A stretch of DNA of 64,000 nt from Burkholderia sp. USMB20 (GTDB lineage: Bacteria > Pseudomonadota > Gammaproteobacteria > Burkholderiales > Burkholderiaceae), in NCBI RefSeq assembly GCF_000949135.2, contig NZ_JTAN02000003.1, positions 124,001-188,000 on the forward strand, in the 5' to 3' direction. This document shows positions 36,891 through 46,195 of the stretch, piece by piece. The notes beneath the pieces are model-generated. The model was given only the letters and a program-made list of their open reading frames with translations. It was not told the DNA's origin and ran no database searches. The position numbers were made by a program, and so were the translations under genes. Within the stretch, counting starts at the first letter, position 1. Every line of letters begins with the position of its first letter.

Positions 36891-38581
36891 AGCGCTCGAC
36901 ACGTCGGATCGCGGCCGGCCTCAAGCGCTGCGCACGGTCGAGCGCGCTGGCCGTTGCCATGTCGCTCGCCTGGCAGGCGCCGGCATCCGCCGCCCCGCAG
37001 CTCAACCCCAAAGCCTATCGGCTCGCCGATGGCGCCTACAAGGCGATCAACGCAGGCGACCTGCCTCGCGCGGAAGCGTATGCGTTGCGCGCCCTCCGGA
37101 TTCAGCCGGGAAGCGAACAACTCGGGCTGTTGCTCGTGGATGTGTACCGGCGCGAAGGGAAAGTCGACGAAGCGGACGCGCTGCTGGAATCGCTGAGCGT
37201 TCGTTTTCCGAAAAGCGCGGCGGTACTGGCGCAGCATGGCTATCTGGCGCAGCGGCAGATGCGCTACGACGTCGCGTGCAGCAATTTCGCGGCGGCCGTC
37301 GCGACTGGAAACTGGAGCAAGGAGCAGCAGCGCAACTTGCGCCTCGCGTGGTCGGACAGTGCGCTCGCGGCAAAGCGTCCGCACGAGGCCGGCGTCGCGC
37401 TGGCGCCGCTGGCCGATGAAAAATCGGCCGTGATTCAGTTGCGTATCGCGCAGATGAGCTTGCAGGCGGGCGACCACGACAGCGCGCTGCGCGTGGCCGA
37501 GCTGGCGGCCGGCAACGCGTCGACCGATGCCGAGCGGAACATGGCCGCGTCGATCGCGGCACAGGCGCGGCAAGCCGACCAGCCGCCCGAGGTGCCGGTG
37601 GACGATACCGCGCAACGGACCTTGCAGCACGCCTATGATCTCCTGCGCGAACACAAGGATCGCGAGGCGCTCGACGCATTTCAGGAAGGTTTCGCCGGTG
37701 GCGCCGGCAACGCGATGAACTATGCGGACGCCGGCTATGCGGCCAAGCGGATCGGCTTGAACGAGCAGTCCGTCCAGATGTTCGAGCAGAGTCTCGACGC
37801 CGACGAAAACGAACATGCGTTCGACGCGCAGCGCAAGTTCGGCTATCGGCGCGAGGTAGAACAACTCGAGCGCACCTGGGGTTTCGTGCTGAGCGCGCCA
37901 TACCAGTCGGCCGCATTCGGCCCGCAAGGCACGATCAGCGTGCTCCAGCCGGGTATCGAGGCGTATTGGCAGCCGCCGAAGATCGGCTATCGGAACGGCC
38001 GCATTCTCCAGTTCTTCGTGCGTGGATACGGCACGGCCTACGACGGCACGGGCAACGTGACCGGCATGCCGACCGTGCAGGGGTCGGTGGGCGTGCGCTA
38101 CAAGCCGATACCCGATCAGAACGTGGTGGTGACCGCCGAGCGGTTGTTCCATATCGGCAGCCTGTCGATGACGGACTGGCTGATGCGCCTGGGTTACTCG
38201 TCGGAGGCGGGCACCGACCTGCGGGTCACCGAACCGAGCTGGCGCAGCTGGCAGGCCTATGTAGAAGGTGCGTACTTCATCAATGCCGGGCGTTACATCA
38301 TCTATTCGGAGTTGCGTTACGGGCACACGTGGCGCTTGCCGATGATCAGCGACCGGCTGACCGTCTACCCGCACGCTGCGGTGGCGGGCGATCACGACAA
38401 CCGTCAGCCTGACAAGACGGCAATCGGTGCGGGGCCAGGGGTCCAGTTCAGGTACTGGTTTCGCGAAGGCAGGTATACCGCGCCGGCGAGCTATCTCGAC
38501 GTGACGGTGCAATACCGGTTCGGGTTGACGTCAGCGGCACGCGCACGTGGTCTCGTGGTACGCGCGACATTGTGGTTCTGA
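36887..38581 (+). CDS. nfrA: NfrA-like TPR / outer-membrane polysaccharide exporter
   Basis: 564 residues. Signal peptide with cleavage after about residue 35 (APASA|AP). Residues about 40-300 are helical TPR-like repeats (AYALRALRIQPGSEQLGLLL; ALDAFQEGFAGGAGNAMNYA). The C-terminal 240 residues begin FGYRREVEQLERTWGFVL, the NfrA_C pattern, and then alternate aromatic strands up to a terminal Phe (VVRATLWF), as in an outer-membrane beta-barrel. E. coli NfrA (about 990 residues) is the N4 phage receptor; this form is shorter, mainly in the TPR part. ATG overlaps the nfrB stop by 4 bases, so synthase and exporter are coupled. Confidence 0.82.
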   Translation: MKRSTRRIAAGLKRCARSSALAVAMSLAWQAPASAAPQLNPKAYRLADGAYKAINAGDLPRAEAYALRALRIQPGSEQLGLLLVDVYRREGKVDEADALLESLSVRFPKSAAVLAQHGYLAQRQMRYDVACSNFAAAVATGNWSKEQQRNLRLAWSDSALAAKRPHEAGVALAPLADEKSAVIQLRIAQMSLQAGDHDSALRVAELAAGNASTDAERNMAASIAAQARQADQPPEVPVDDTAQRTLQHAYDLLREHKDREALDAFQEGFAGGAGNAMNYADAGYAAKRIGLNEQSVQMFEQSLDADENEHAFDAQRKFGYRREVEQLERTWGFVLSAPYQSAAFGPQGTISVLQPGIEAYWQPPKIGYRNGRILQFFVRGYGTAYDGTGNVTGMPTVQGSVGVRYKPIPDQNVVVTAERLFHIGSLSMTDWLMRLGYSSEAGTDLRVTEPSWRSWQAYVEGAYFINAGRYIIYSELRYGHTWRLPMISDRLTVYPHAAVAGDHDNRQPDKTAIGAGPGVQFRYWFREGRYTAPASYLDVTVQYRFGLTSAARARGLVVRATLWF

Positions 38582-38622
38582 GCAACTGCGCTGACGATCA
38601 GGCGACTCGATGGTGAGGCCGA

Positions 38623-39591
38623 TCAGCTGGGCGACTTGAGCGTGATGATCGTTTGACGCAGCAGCTGGAAGTAGGAGCTCGTCGAATACGGGACCATCTG
38701 CTCGGCGTAGTTCCACCAGAAGAATCCGCCGATGAAACGCGGATCGGTCATGCTGTTGACCATCGGGTAGTAGGTCTTGATCAGGTTCTGCTGCACCGAC
38801 GCCGGCGCCGCGATATCCGACGTGCCGATTTCGCCGAAGCCGACCTTCGCGTTCGGGAAGATGCTTTCCAGCGCCGCGAAGTCGTTTTTCCACGACGGAT
38901 TCAGCCCCGGGCAATCCTGGTACGGGTAGTAGCTGAACAGCGCGTAGTCGGCCTGCTGGCGAACCGTCGCCGGCAGGAACGCGGTCGGCCACGTCTTCCA
39001 GTAATCCTGCGGCTTCGCCCAGCAGTTGGTGCCCTTGCTGTCGTCGTTGTAGTACAGCGTGATCGCGGTCTTGCCGCCGTTCGATTTGACGATCGTGTTG
39101 GCCGCGGCGACCATCTGGCCGATCTGCTGCTCTTCCGAATTGACCACGGTGTTCGTGCCGCTCGGATCGTTGCGCAGCCATTCGCCGTTGATTTCGTTGG
39201 CGATTTCCCACACGTCGACCGTGTTCTTCAGCTGCGACACCAGTTCCTGCGTGCGCGCCTTGTACGTCGTGATATCCGTCGGGAAATAGTACGAATCGTA
39301 GACTTCGCCCATCACGTATGCGACCGAGTGCAGGCGCAGCAGCGGTGCGTAGTAGTCGGCGGCCGACGTGCCCGGATCGAACACGACGCGCACCGTCGGT
39401 CGGTACGGCAGGTTCTGCAGCGACGCGATGATCGCATCCAGTTTCGTCAGGTCATCGAGCGTGACGCCGTAGACCGGATTCTTCAGCGGTTCGACCTGGG
39501 CGTTGGCGGTTTGGGACAAGGGCATCAGCCCGGCATAAGCAACGCATGCGGCAATGGCCGTGCGTGAGATGGTTTTCGTCAGTTTAATCAA
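38623..39591 (-). CDS. Secreted glycoside hydrolase (clan GH-A type)
   Basis: 322 residues. Signal peptide with cleavage after about residue 32 (TANA|QV). The TIM-barrel body has the two clan GH-A glutamates: WEIANEINGEW (acid/base Glu after Asn, near residue 150) and KVGFGEIGTSD (nucleophile Glu on strand 7, near 251). GGFFWWNYAEQM near 290 is the aromatic strand-8 motif. It is secreted and most likely cuts the nfrBA polymer or a related beta-glycan. It converges on nfrA with only 41 bp between, and its promoter lies beside the hexanucleotide array. Confidence 0.78.
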   Translation of the reverse strand: MIKLTKTISRTAIAACVAYAGLMPLSQTANAQVEPLKNPVYGVTLDDLTKLDAIIASLQNLPYRPTVRVVFDPGTSAADYYAPLLRLHSVAYVMGEVYDSYYFPTDITTYKARTQELVSQLKNTVDVWEIANEINGEWLRNDPSGTNTVVNSEEQQIGQMVAAANTIVKSNGGKTAITLYYNDDSKGTNCWAKPQDYWKTWPTAFLPATVRQQADYALFSYYPYQDCPGLNPSWKNDFAALESIFPNAKVGFGEIGTSDIAAPASVQQNLIKTYYPMVNSMTDPRFIGGFFWWNYAEQMVPYSTSSYFQLLRQTIITLKSPS

Positions 39592-39834
39592 AACTTCGGT
39601 TCCGTCCTAAGGTAAGAAGAAGCGCGATTTTAGACGAAAATAAAAGGTAATTATCGGATGATATGCGCAATAAAGGGGCGGATGTCGCGGAATGGAAATT
39701 GCTGCGCGGCTGGCTGGTGATCAAAAACGCAGCATCCCGAAACGTTTGCAAGCGGGCATCGGGACGGCCGGCGGAACGGGGAATCTCCTGACGACCGGGC
39801 GTGGTGGCGCATTCGGGTATACGCGCTGCGATTC

Positions 39835-40150
39835 CGCTTCGGCTTCGCGGTCGGCTTCGACATCGGCTTCGGCTTCGGCATCGACTTCGACTTCGACTTC
39901 GGCTCGGCGCGGCTTCGGCTTCGACATCGGCATCGGCATCGGCATCGGCATCGGCATCGGCATCGGCATCGACATCGACATCGACATCGACATCGACATC
40001 GACATCGACATCGACATCGACATCGACATCGACATCGACATCGACATCGACATCGACATCGACATCGACTTCGACCTCGACTTCGACCTCGACCTCGACC
40101 TCGACCTCGACCTCGACCTCGACATCGGCATCGGCATCGGCATCGGCATC
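39835..40150. repeat. Hexanucleotide microsatellite GRCNTC
   Basis: From 39911 to 40150 there are 40 uninterrupted 6-bp units of form GRCNTC. In order: GGCTTC x2, GACATC, GGCATC x7, GACATC x16, GACTTC/GACCTC/GACTTC, GACCTC x6, GACATC, GGCATC x4. To the left a degenerate set of 11 units (39835-39900) is split off by 10 unrelated bases. Units with the same letter cluster in blocks, as produced by slippage. Hexamers keep all six frames open, giving apparent proteins such as (Asp-Ile)n; these are not taken as genes. It lies in the divergent space between a glycosidase gene and the cyclic-nucleotide/FliG-like gene. Confidence 0.95.
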
Positions 40151-40429
40151 GTCAACACTGCCGTGCTCACGATCGCCCGCATCGTTTGCGATGGCCATGC
40201 GGTGATCCGCTCGCGCCCGGTGGCGCACGAACGCGCACGCATCGAAGAATCTGCTGACGATGCCGGCAATCCGCAAACGTTTCACGTTGATTTTCGTCGG
40301 TAACGCGCAGGATTTCGCTAAAGGATGCCGGCGCCGATGACGTTAAACGGGCACGGGGATGACTGCCGATCGCATGCATGTGACATGCGACGCCCAGTCC
40401 GCAACAACCAGCGCTGCAGGGGAACCAAC

Positions 40430-41665
40430 ATGAATCGTCAGCAATCGTGGACGCGTACGGCCGCGCCCGGCGAGATCATCTACTCGGAGGGCTTCGCCGG
40501 CGAGCCCGTCATCTTTCTGATCGCCGACGGCAAGGTCGAGCTGTCGACGCGCTGCGACGACAAGCGCGTCGTCGTCGCGACGCTCGGGCGCGGCGAGTTC
40601 TTCGGCGAATCGGCGCTGCTCGCCGCCGAGCCGCGCGCACATACCGCGAAGGCGCTGTCGTTCTGCCAGCTCACGGTCGTGCCGGCCGCGACGATCGACG
40701 AGGAAATCGAGCACGTGTCGGCGCTGCTTCGCCACATCGTGCGCACCATGATCCGGCGCGTGAAGCGCAAGGACGACCAGCTCGCGACCTATACGCATGC
40801 CGACTTCATGCCGGGCGTGCTGTCGTATGCGCACGTGCTGTCGCTGATGGCGGGCGCCGACGCGCGCGGCTCCGACGACGCGTGGTCGCGGCGGCCGATG
40901 CAGGCACATGCGGAGGTGTCGGTGCCGCTCGCGGAGGTGATCCGCCGGTGCCGCGCGATTGCCGGCCATTCGCGCCCGCACGTGCTTGCGATGCTGCGCC
41001 GCATGGAGAAGCTCAATCTCGTCACGATCGAAGCCGCGCAGGGCGACCATGCCGGCGGCGCGGCCGATTACCCCGCGTCGTCGGATGCGCGCCAGACCGT
41101 CACGTTCGATGCGGCGCGCGTGGTCGATCGCGCGCAGCAGGTTGCCGATCACGATCTCGACGTGTCGATCAACAGCGAGCTGGAGCTGATCGAGCTCGCC
41201 GATCTCGAAGCGCTGATCGGCGTCGACCGGAAGCTGCTGCTCAACAAGCTGTCGCACGGCGAGATCGCCGACGAGGTGTTCGCGTTCCGCAAGTCGAAGG
41301 TGCTCGGTTACGTCGGGCAGAAAGGCGTCGCGTATTTCTCGCGGCGCAGCCCGCGCGCCGGCGGCGACGTGCGCGCGCTCGAGGATCTCGTGGGGGTCGA
41401 CCAGCGCACGCTGTTCGACGTGATCAGCGCATTCGATACGTACGATCTCGCGAAGCTGATCGCGAGCCTCGACGATCGCGCGGTGGCCGACAAGCTGTTC
41501 TCGGTGATGACGGAAGCGCGGCGCAACGAGGTGTCGTGGGTGATGCGCCGCGAGCTCAAGCTCGACCCGATCGAGATCGAGGAGATCGAGCGACGCGTGC
41601 TCGATGCCGTGCGCGCGGCCAAGGCGCCGGCGGCGTCCGTGCCGCCGGCTTCATCCGCCGCGTGA
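40430..41665 (+). CDS. Cyclic-nucleotide-binding protein with FliG-C-like repeats
   Basis: 411 residues. Domain 1 (about 5-115) is a cNMP-binding fold with a phosphate cassette FFGESALLAAEPRAHTAKAL (Glu60, Arg69). A helix leads to a winged-helix-like segment (about 163-202, VSVPLAEVIRRCRAIAGHSR, then LAMLRRMEKLNLVTIE). The last 155 residues hold two related units, ADLEALIGVDRKLL (257-270) and RALEDLVGVDQRTLFDV (315-331). The second continues into a helix array that aligns by eye with the FliG C-terminal domain (E. coli FENLVDVDDRSIQRLL). The FliG Asp-Asp-Arg is Asp-Gln-Arg here. MotA-like and MotB-like genes follow at once. Start ATG 40430 has CAGGGGAA upstream. A motor-coupling or stator-control role is inferred. 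Confidence 0.7.
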   Translation: MNRQQSWTRTAAPGEIIYSEGFAGEPVIFLIADGKVELSTRCDDKRVVVATLGRGEFFGESALLAAEPRAHTAKALSFCQLTVVPAATIDEEIEHVSALLRHIVRTMIRRVKRKDDQLATYTHADFMPGVLSYAHVLSLMAGADARGSDDAWSRRPMQAHAEVSVPLAEVIRRCRAIAGHSRPHVLAMLRRMEKLNLVTIEAAQGDHAGGAADYPASSDARQTVTFDAARVVDRAQQVADHDLDVSINSELELIELADLEALIGVDRKLLLNKLSHGEIADEVFAFRKSKVLGYVGQKGVAYFSRRSPRAGGDVRALEDLVGVDQRTLFDVISAFDTYDLAKLIASLDDRAVADKLFSVMTEARRNEVSWVMRRELKLDPIEIEEIERRVLDAVRAAKAPAASVPPASSAA

Positions 41666-41687
41666 CGCCCACCCGACGGAGACATCC

Positions 41688-42452
41688 ATGGACCTGTTGA
41701 CCCTGGCCGGCGTGCTGCTCGGCGGCGTGGCGATCGTGTTCGGCTTCGCGCTGGAAGGCGGACATTTTTCGATGTTGTTCCAGTTCGAAGCGCTCGTGAT
41801 CGTGCTCGGCGGCACGCTCGGCGCGGTGATGATCCAGAATACGTGGGCGCGCTTCTTCGATGCGGTGAAGCAGCTGCGGCTCGCGTTCGTGCGCGCGCAG
41901 GAAGTCGATCGCAAGCACCTGACCGACCTGCTGGAGTGGGGCGATCGCGCGAAGCTCGACGGGCTGCTCGCCTTCGAATCGATGGACGTGAGCGGCATCC
42001 ATCCGTTCGCGCGGCGCGGGCTCGAACTGCTCGCGAACGGCGTGTCGACCGCGGTGCTCGAGGACGCGCTGCAGCGCGAGCTCGACGCCTACGAGCGCAG
42101 CCGCCTCGCGGCCGCGCGCGTCTGGCACCAGGCCGGCGGCTATGCGCCGACGTTCGGCATTCTCGGCTCGGTGCTCGGGCTGGTGCAGGTGACGAGCCAT
42201 ATTCTCGAACCGGCGCAGCTCGGGCCGGGCATCGCAGTCGCGTTCATCGCGACGCTCTACGGCCTCGCATTCGCGAACCTCGTGTTCCTGCCGCTCTACG
42301 GCAAGCTGCGCGCGCAGATCGACAGCGAGCTGCGGTTCCGCAAGCTGTATCTCGACGGATTGCTCGCGATCTCGCGCAAGGAGTCGCCTCACACGATCGA
42401 GACGCGGCTGACCGGCGACGTGCGCGGCCGCGCGGCGGAGTCGCTCGCATGA
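41688..42452 (+). CDS. MotA-like proton-channel protein (orphan stator)
   Basis: 254 residues, the length of flagellar MotA/MotC. Membrane helices at about 3-22, 33-50, 145-168 and 183-206; the cytoplasmic loop between helices 2 and 3 (60-140) is charged. GGYAPTFGILGSVLGLVQV carries the conserved proline and glycine residues of helix 3, and FIATLYGLAFANLVFLPL is helix 4. It lacks the long tail of ZorA-type proteins. It should form the outer ring of a stator with the MotB-like protein next door. The gene starts 22 bp after the FliG-like gene with a CGGAG site. No flagellar genes are nearby. Confidence 0.85.
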   Translation: MDLLTLAGVLLGGVAIVFGFALEGGHFSMLFQFEALVIVLGGTLGAVMIQNTWARFFDAVKQLRLAFVRAQEVDRKHLTDLLEWGDRAKLDGLLAFESMDVSGIHPFARRGLELLANGVSTAVLEDALQRELDAYERSRLAAARVWHQAGGYAPTFGILGSVLGLVQVTSHILEPAQLGPGIAVAFIATLYGLAFANLVFLPLYGKLRAQIDSELRFRKLYLDGLLAISRKESPHTIETRLTGDVRGRAAESLA

Positions 42453-42470
42453 CGCACCGGGAGCTTCGAC

Positions 42471-43148
42471 ATGACGGCTCGAACTGACGGCGCGCGTGTG
42501 GGTTCGGCCGCGGCCGGGCGCGACGACGATGAGGCCGAAGGCACGCAGTCCGGGCGCTGGCTGATTTCCTACGCGGATCTCGTCACGACGCTGATGGTGC
42601 TGTTTCTCGCGCTGTACGTGCTGCAGCTCGCGAAATACAACGCGCTCGATGCGCGTTATCAGACGCTAGCTCGGCATGACGGCGGGACGGCAAGCGCGCC
42701 CGACGCAGCGACCGGGCGCATGCCCGCGTGGCTCGCATCGCTCGACGCGCTGAAGACGGCCGGCCGCATCTCGCTCGTGCGCGCGCCGCACGGCATCGAG
42801 ATCGGCATCGACGCGAAGATCCTGTTCAACGTCGGCGATGCGCGCTTGCTGCCGGACGCGACACCGGTGCTGAGCCAGATCGCGCAGGCGCTGAGCGCGC
42901 ATGCGAGCGGCGACATCCTCGTCGAAGGGCATACCGACAGCGTGCCGATCGCGAACGCGAAATACGAGTCGAACTGGGAGCTGTCGTCCGCGCGGGCGGG
43001 CAGCGTCGTGCGCTATCTGGCCGATCGCGGCGTCGCGCCGCACCGGCTCGCCGCGATCGGGCGGGCCGATACGCAGCCGCTCGTCGCGGGCGACGATGCG
43101 GCCGCGCGGGCGCGCAACAGGCGGGTGACGATCTTCGTCGCGTATTGA
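42471..43148 (+). CDS. MotB-like protein with OmpA peptidoglycan-binding domain
   Basis: 225 residues. A short cytoplasmic N-tail, then WLISYADLVTTLMVLFLALY (30-49) with the Asp that carries protons in MotB. The C-terminal OmpA-like domain (about 105-222) has GHTDSVPIANAKYESNWELS and the ARNRRVTI end, the peptidoglycan-binding residues. The linker contains no clear plug helix. It completes a stator pair with the gene 18 bp upstream; because both channel Asp and cell-wall anchor are intact, ion-driven torque generation is possible. What the motor turns or drives here is unknown. Confidence 0.87.
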   Translation: MTARTDGARVGSAAAGRDDDEAEGTQSGRWLISYADLVTTLMVLFLALYVLQLAKYNALDARYQTLARHDGGTASAPDAATGRMPAWLASLDALKTAGRISLVRAPHGIEIGIDAKILFNVGDARLLPDATPVLSQIAQALSAHASGDILVEGHTDSVPIANAKYESNWELSSARAGSVVRYLADRGVAPHRLAAIGRADTQPLVAGDDAAARARNRRVTIFVAY

Positions 43149-43297
43149 GCGCGCGAACCTCGACGGGCACGCGACGGCCGCCCGTCGACGACATATCGGA
43201 TCTCGGATGACGAACATGTGAACCCGGCGATGCGATTCCGCGCGTGCCTGCCGATAACCCAGGCTGGCTCAGACCGAGCGGTTATCGAGGGTTCCCC

Positions 43298-45160
43298 ATG
43301 CATTTCTGGCGCAAGCTGTCCATTCAGAACAAGCTGATTCTCAGCATGACGAGTTGCCTGCTCGTGTTCGTCGCGATTTCGAGCGGGTTGAGCGTCCGTC
43401 TGATCGGCAACGCCGTGCGCGATCGCGTCGTCCGCGAGGAGCTGCCGACGGCCGTGAGCGGCATCCGCGCCGACGTGCAGCGGCAGATGGCCGGGCCGAT
43501 TGCCGCGTCGCGCCTCCTTGCGCGCGATGCGTTCCTGCTGCAATTGGAGGCCGACGGCGAGCCCGATGCCGGCACGCGCAGCTGGATTCAGCTCGCGAAG
43601 AACGTGAAGGACGAGCAGAAGGCGGCGTCCGTGCAGTGGGTGTCGGTGAAGAGCGGCAACTACTACAACGAAGCCGGCCTGCAGCGGAAGGTCACCGACC
43701 AGGATCGATGGCTGACGGATTTCCTCGCGTCGGGCAAGGCCTACGAGGTGAACATGGACCGCGAGGTCACGGCCGGCGGCTACATGATGTTCATCAACAG
43801 CCGGGTGGAGCTGGACGGCACGCCGATCGGTGCGACCGGCATGAGCCTGTCCGTCGACGCGCTCGCGAGGGGGATCGCCGCATACCGGATCGGCAATACC
43901 GGGTTTGCGTACCTCGTACGGCCGGACGGCGCGATCATGATGCATCGCGATGCGTCGCTGATCGACGGCAAGCACTTCCTGAAGGACGAACCGGGCCTGC
44001 CTGGCGACGCATCGTCGACGCTGCTGGCCGGCAAGCCGTATGCGACGCTGAGCTACGACGGCGACGGCGGTGCGCGCTTCATCGCGACATCGTTCGTTCC
44101 GGAGCTGAATGCGTACGTGGTCGTCGAAGTGCCGCAGGCCGAACTGCTCGGGCCGGTTACGCGTGCGATTCGCAGCGCGGCGCTCGTCGCCGCGATCGCG
44201 GGCCTCGGTGTCGCGCTGGTCGTGATCTGGCTGGTCGGGCGCGCGATCGCCGCGCCGATCCGCCGCGCGGCGACGCTGCTGTCGGACATCGCGAGCGGCC
44301 AGGGCGACCTGACGCGCCGGATGACGGTCGAAAGCCAGGACGAGATCGGCCAGCTGTCGGACGCGTTCAACCGTTTCGTATCGTCGTTGTCGACGCTCGT
44401 CCACCGGATCCGCGCGGCGTCCGCGTCGATTGCGACCGGGTCCGCGCAGATCGCGTCGGGCAATGCCGACCTCAGCGAACGCACCGAAGGGCAGTCGGGC
44501 AACCTCGAGCGGACGGCTTCGTCGATGGAGGAGATCACGGCGGTCGTGCGCAACAACACCGAAACCGCGACGACGGCCGCGCAGCTGATCACCGGCGCCG
44601 CCGACACGGCGACGCGCGGCGGGCAGGTCGTCGGCGAAGTCGTGACGACGATGGAGCAGATCAGCGATGCGTCGCGGCGGATCGCCGAGATCATCGTGAT
44701 GATCGACGGCATCTCGTTCCAGACCAACATCCTCGCGCTGAATGCGGCGGTCGAGGCCGCCCGCGCCGGCGAGCAGGGGCGCGGGTTCGCGGTCGTCGCG
44801 GCGGAAGTGCGGAACCTCGCGCAGCGCAGCGCGCAGGCGGCGAAGGAGATCAAGGCGCTGATCGAGCACAGTGCGGGGACGGTGAGCACCGGGTCGCGGC
44901 TCGTCGGCGAGGCCGGCAAGGTGATGCGCGATGTCGTGTCGCAGGTGCAGGGCGTCAGCGCGATGATGAGCGAGATCGCCGAGGCGAGCCTGGAGCAGAG
45001 CGCGGGCATCGACCAGATCGGCGACGCGGTGCAGTCGCTCGATCAGATGACACAGCAGAACGCGGCGCTGGTCGAGGAGAGCGCGGCGGCCGCGGAGAGC
45101 CTGAAGCAGCAGGCGGCGGATCTGACGCGCCTGGTATCGGCGTTCAAGGTAGATGAATAG
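43298..45160 (+). CDS. Methyl-accepting chemotaxis protein with dCache sensor
   Basis: 620 residues. Membrane helix about 13-35, periplasmic dCache domain about 40-280 ([20 protein letters not shown], then [19 protein letters not shown]), second helix near 288-312, HAMP (313-365), and the signalling coiled coil with the conserved tip [20 protein letters not shown] (near 487-506) followed by [21 protein letters not shown]. It ends KVDE, without the NWETF tether for CheR/CheB. Downstream of the MotAB-like genes by 150 bp, same strand. It may signal to the general chemotaxis pathway or to a local output; no cheA/cheW is present here. Confidence 0.9.
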   Translation: MHFWRKLSIQNKLILSMTSCLLVFVAISSGLSVRLIGNAVRDRVVREELPTAVSGIRADVQRQMAGPIAASRLLARDAFLLQLEADGEPDAGTRSWIQLAKNVKDEQKAASVQWVSVKSGNYYNEAGLQRKVTDQDRWLTDFLASGKAYEVNMDREVTAGGYMMFINSRVELDGTPIGATGMSLSVDALARGIAAYRIGNTGFAYLVRPDGAIMMHRDASLIDGKHFLKDEPGLPGDASSTLLAGKPYATLSYDGDGGARFIATSFVPELNAYVVVEVPQAELLGPVTRAIRSAALVAAIAGLGVALVVIWLVGRAIAAPIRRAATLLSDIASGQGDLTRRMTVESQDEIGQLSDAFNRFVSSLSTLVHRIRAASASIATGSAQIASGNADLSERTEGQSGNLERTASSMEEITAVVRNNTETATTAAQLITGAADTATRGGQVVGEVVTTMEQISDASRRIAEIIVMIDGISFQTNILALNAAVEAARAGEQGRGFAVVAAEVRNLAQRSAQAAKEIKALIEHSAGTVSTGSRLVGEAGKVMRDVVSQVQGVSAMMSEIAEASLEQSAGIDQIGDAVQSLDQMTQQNAALVEESAAAAESLKQQAADLTRLVSAFKVDE

Positions 45161-45262
45161 CGTCCGCGCGACGTTAGAATGAACGCGTTTCTGGGGGACG
45201 GCTGCCGTGGGGATACGGTAGCCGTTTTCGCTGTCGGCGCGGGAATCGGTGACGTCATAAAA

Positions 45263-46051
45263 ATGAAGCGCATTTCAAGACTGAAGGTCGGGGTGGGGGC
45301 GGTGGTGGTCGCGGCGGTGTTCGCCGCGGTCGGGGCGAAGGTGATCGCATCGCCGGCGGATGCGTATCTTGCCTATCGGAAGCAGGCCGCGGCGGCGGTG
45401 GCGGCGGCCCGGATGGAGGATCGGGCGGGCCTCGACCGGCAGTACACGGCCGACGTGAACGCGCGGCTCGCCAAACTAATTGGCACGGTCAGGGCGCGCG
45501 GGTTCGTCGCGCAGGCCGAGGGCACGGTGCAGAGCGTCGGCCCCGTCGACGGGATGCCGCCGGGGCCGGACGGGTTGTCCTTCAAGTCGGACGACGGCAA
45601 GACGCATCTCGTCGTGACGACCGTTCCGCTGCTGAAAGCCTGGGCGAGCACGGCGGACGCCGGCATCAAGCCGACCGACGACGTCGCCGCGATGTTCGGC
45701 AACGAAACGCTTTACACGCACGTATTCAGCGACGACGCGGCGGCGTTTCGCTTCGCCGAGTTGCCCGTCAAGCGGCAGCCGGCCGACGGCGTGGTGAAGG
45801 CGTGGCTGCTGGGCGAAAGCCAGGACGGCGTGCCGGACGGGCCGAACACGCTGGCCGTGTCGGTCCGGCAGGGCCAACGCGTTTATATCCTGTGGCGGGG
45901 CGTGACGCTGCGCCCGATCGCGGCGTGCGGCGCGGCGCGCGTACCCGAGAACGCGCGGCAGGCGTGTTTCGCCAGGCAGGTGGGGACCCAGCGGATTTAT
46001 CCGCGGCTGGTCGCGCAGGCGCAATCGATGGCCGATGCCGTGGTCCGATAG
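45263..46051 (+). CDS. Secreted or membrane-anchored protein of unknown function
   Basis: 262 residues from ATG 45263. An N-terminal hydrophobic segment (about 8-30, VGVGAVVVAAVFAAVGAKVI) acts as signal or anchor. The rest is soluble with an Ala-rich helix (KQAAAAVAAARMEDRAGLDR) and strand-rich parts, e.g. FKSDDGKTHLVVTTVPLLKA, and two Cys near the end (IAACGAA; RQACFARQ) that could form a disulfide. I do not recognise the family. It follows the chemoreceptor by 100 bp and may be expressed with it or alone. Confidence 0.65.
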   Translation: MKRISRLKVGVGAVVVAAVFAAVGAKVIASPADAYLAYRKQAAAAVAAARMEDRAGLDRQYTADVNARLAKLIGTVRARGFVAQAEGTVQSVGPVDGMPPGPDGLSFKSDDGKTHLVVTTVPLLKAWASTADAGIKPTDDVAAMFGNETLYTHVFSDDAAAFRFAELPVKRQPADGVVKAWLLGESQDGVPDGPNTLAVSVRQGQRVYILWRGVTLRPIAACGAARVPENARQACFARQVGTQRIYPRLVAQAQSMADAVVR

Positions 46052-46140
46052 CGGGATAGCGGGCGGCAGACTCGGGTCGCAGCCGTCGCTCGCACGGCGC
46101 GATTCGACGGCGCTGGACGGAGGTTCGCGTCCGACGAATG

Positions 46141-46171
46141 ACGGTCGGCGACGTCGCGCGTCGCCGACCGT
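46141..46171. terminator. Bidirectional hairpin between converging genes
   Basis: ACGGTCGGCGA (46141-46151) pairs perfectly with TCGCCGACCGT (46161-46171). It lies between the secreted protein gene and wecB. No T-run. Confidence 0.6.
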
Positions 46172-46195
46172 CGGCATGCCGTCCGGCGAGCGACT

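Noticed and set aside
39911-40150. CRISPR-like regular repeat
   Set aside because: Units are 6 bp without spacers; there are no cas genes.
39584-40303. Open frames of 130-230 residues through the hexanucleotide array, encoding (Asp-Ile)n, (Thr-Ser)n, (Asp-Val)n or (Met-Ser)n
   Set aside because: A pure six-base repeat without stop words opens all frames on both strands; there is no ribosome site or non-repeat domain, so this is a microsatellite effect.
40430-43148. Zorya anti-phage system (ZorA/ZorB are MotA/MotB relatives)
   Set aside because: The MotA-like protein is only 254 residues without the long cytoplasmic tail, and no ZorC, ZorD or ZorE-like gene is present.
41688-43148. Ordinary flagellar motAB operon
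   Set aside because: No motA/motB-linked flhDC, cheA or fli genes lie nearby, and the upstream gene is a cNMP/FliG-like fusion. A role as second flagellar stator is not excluded, but context argues against it.
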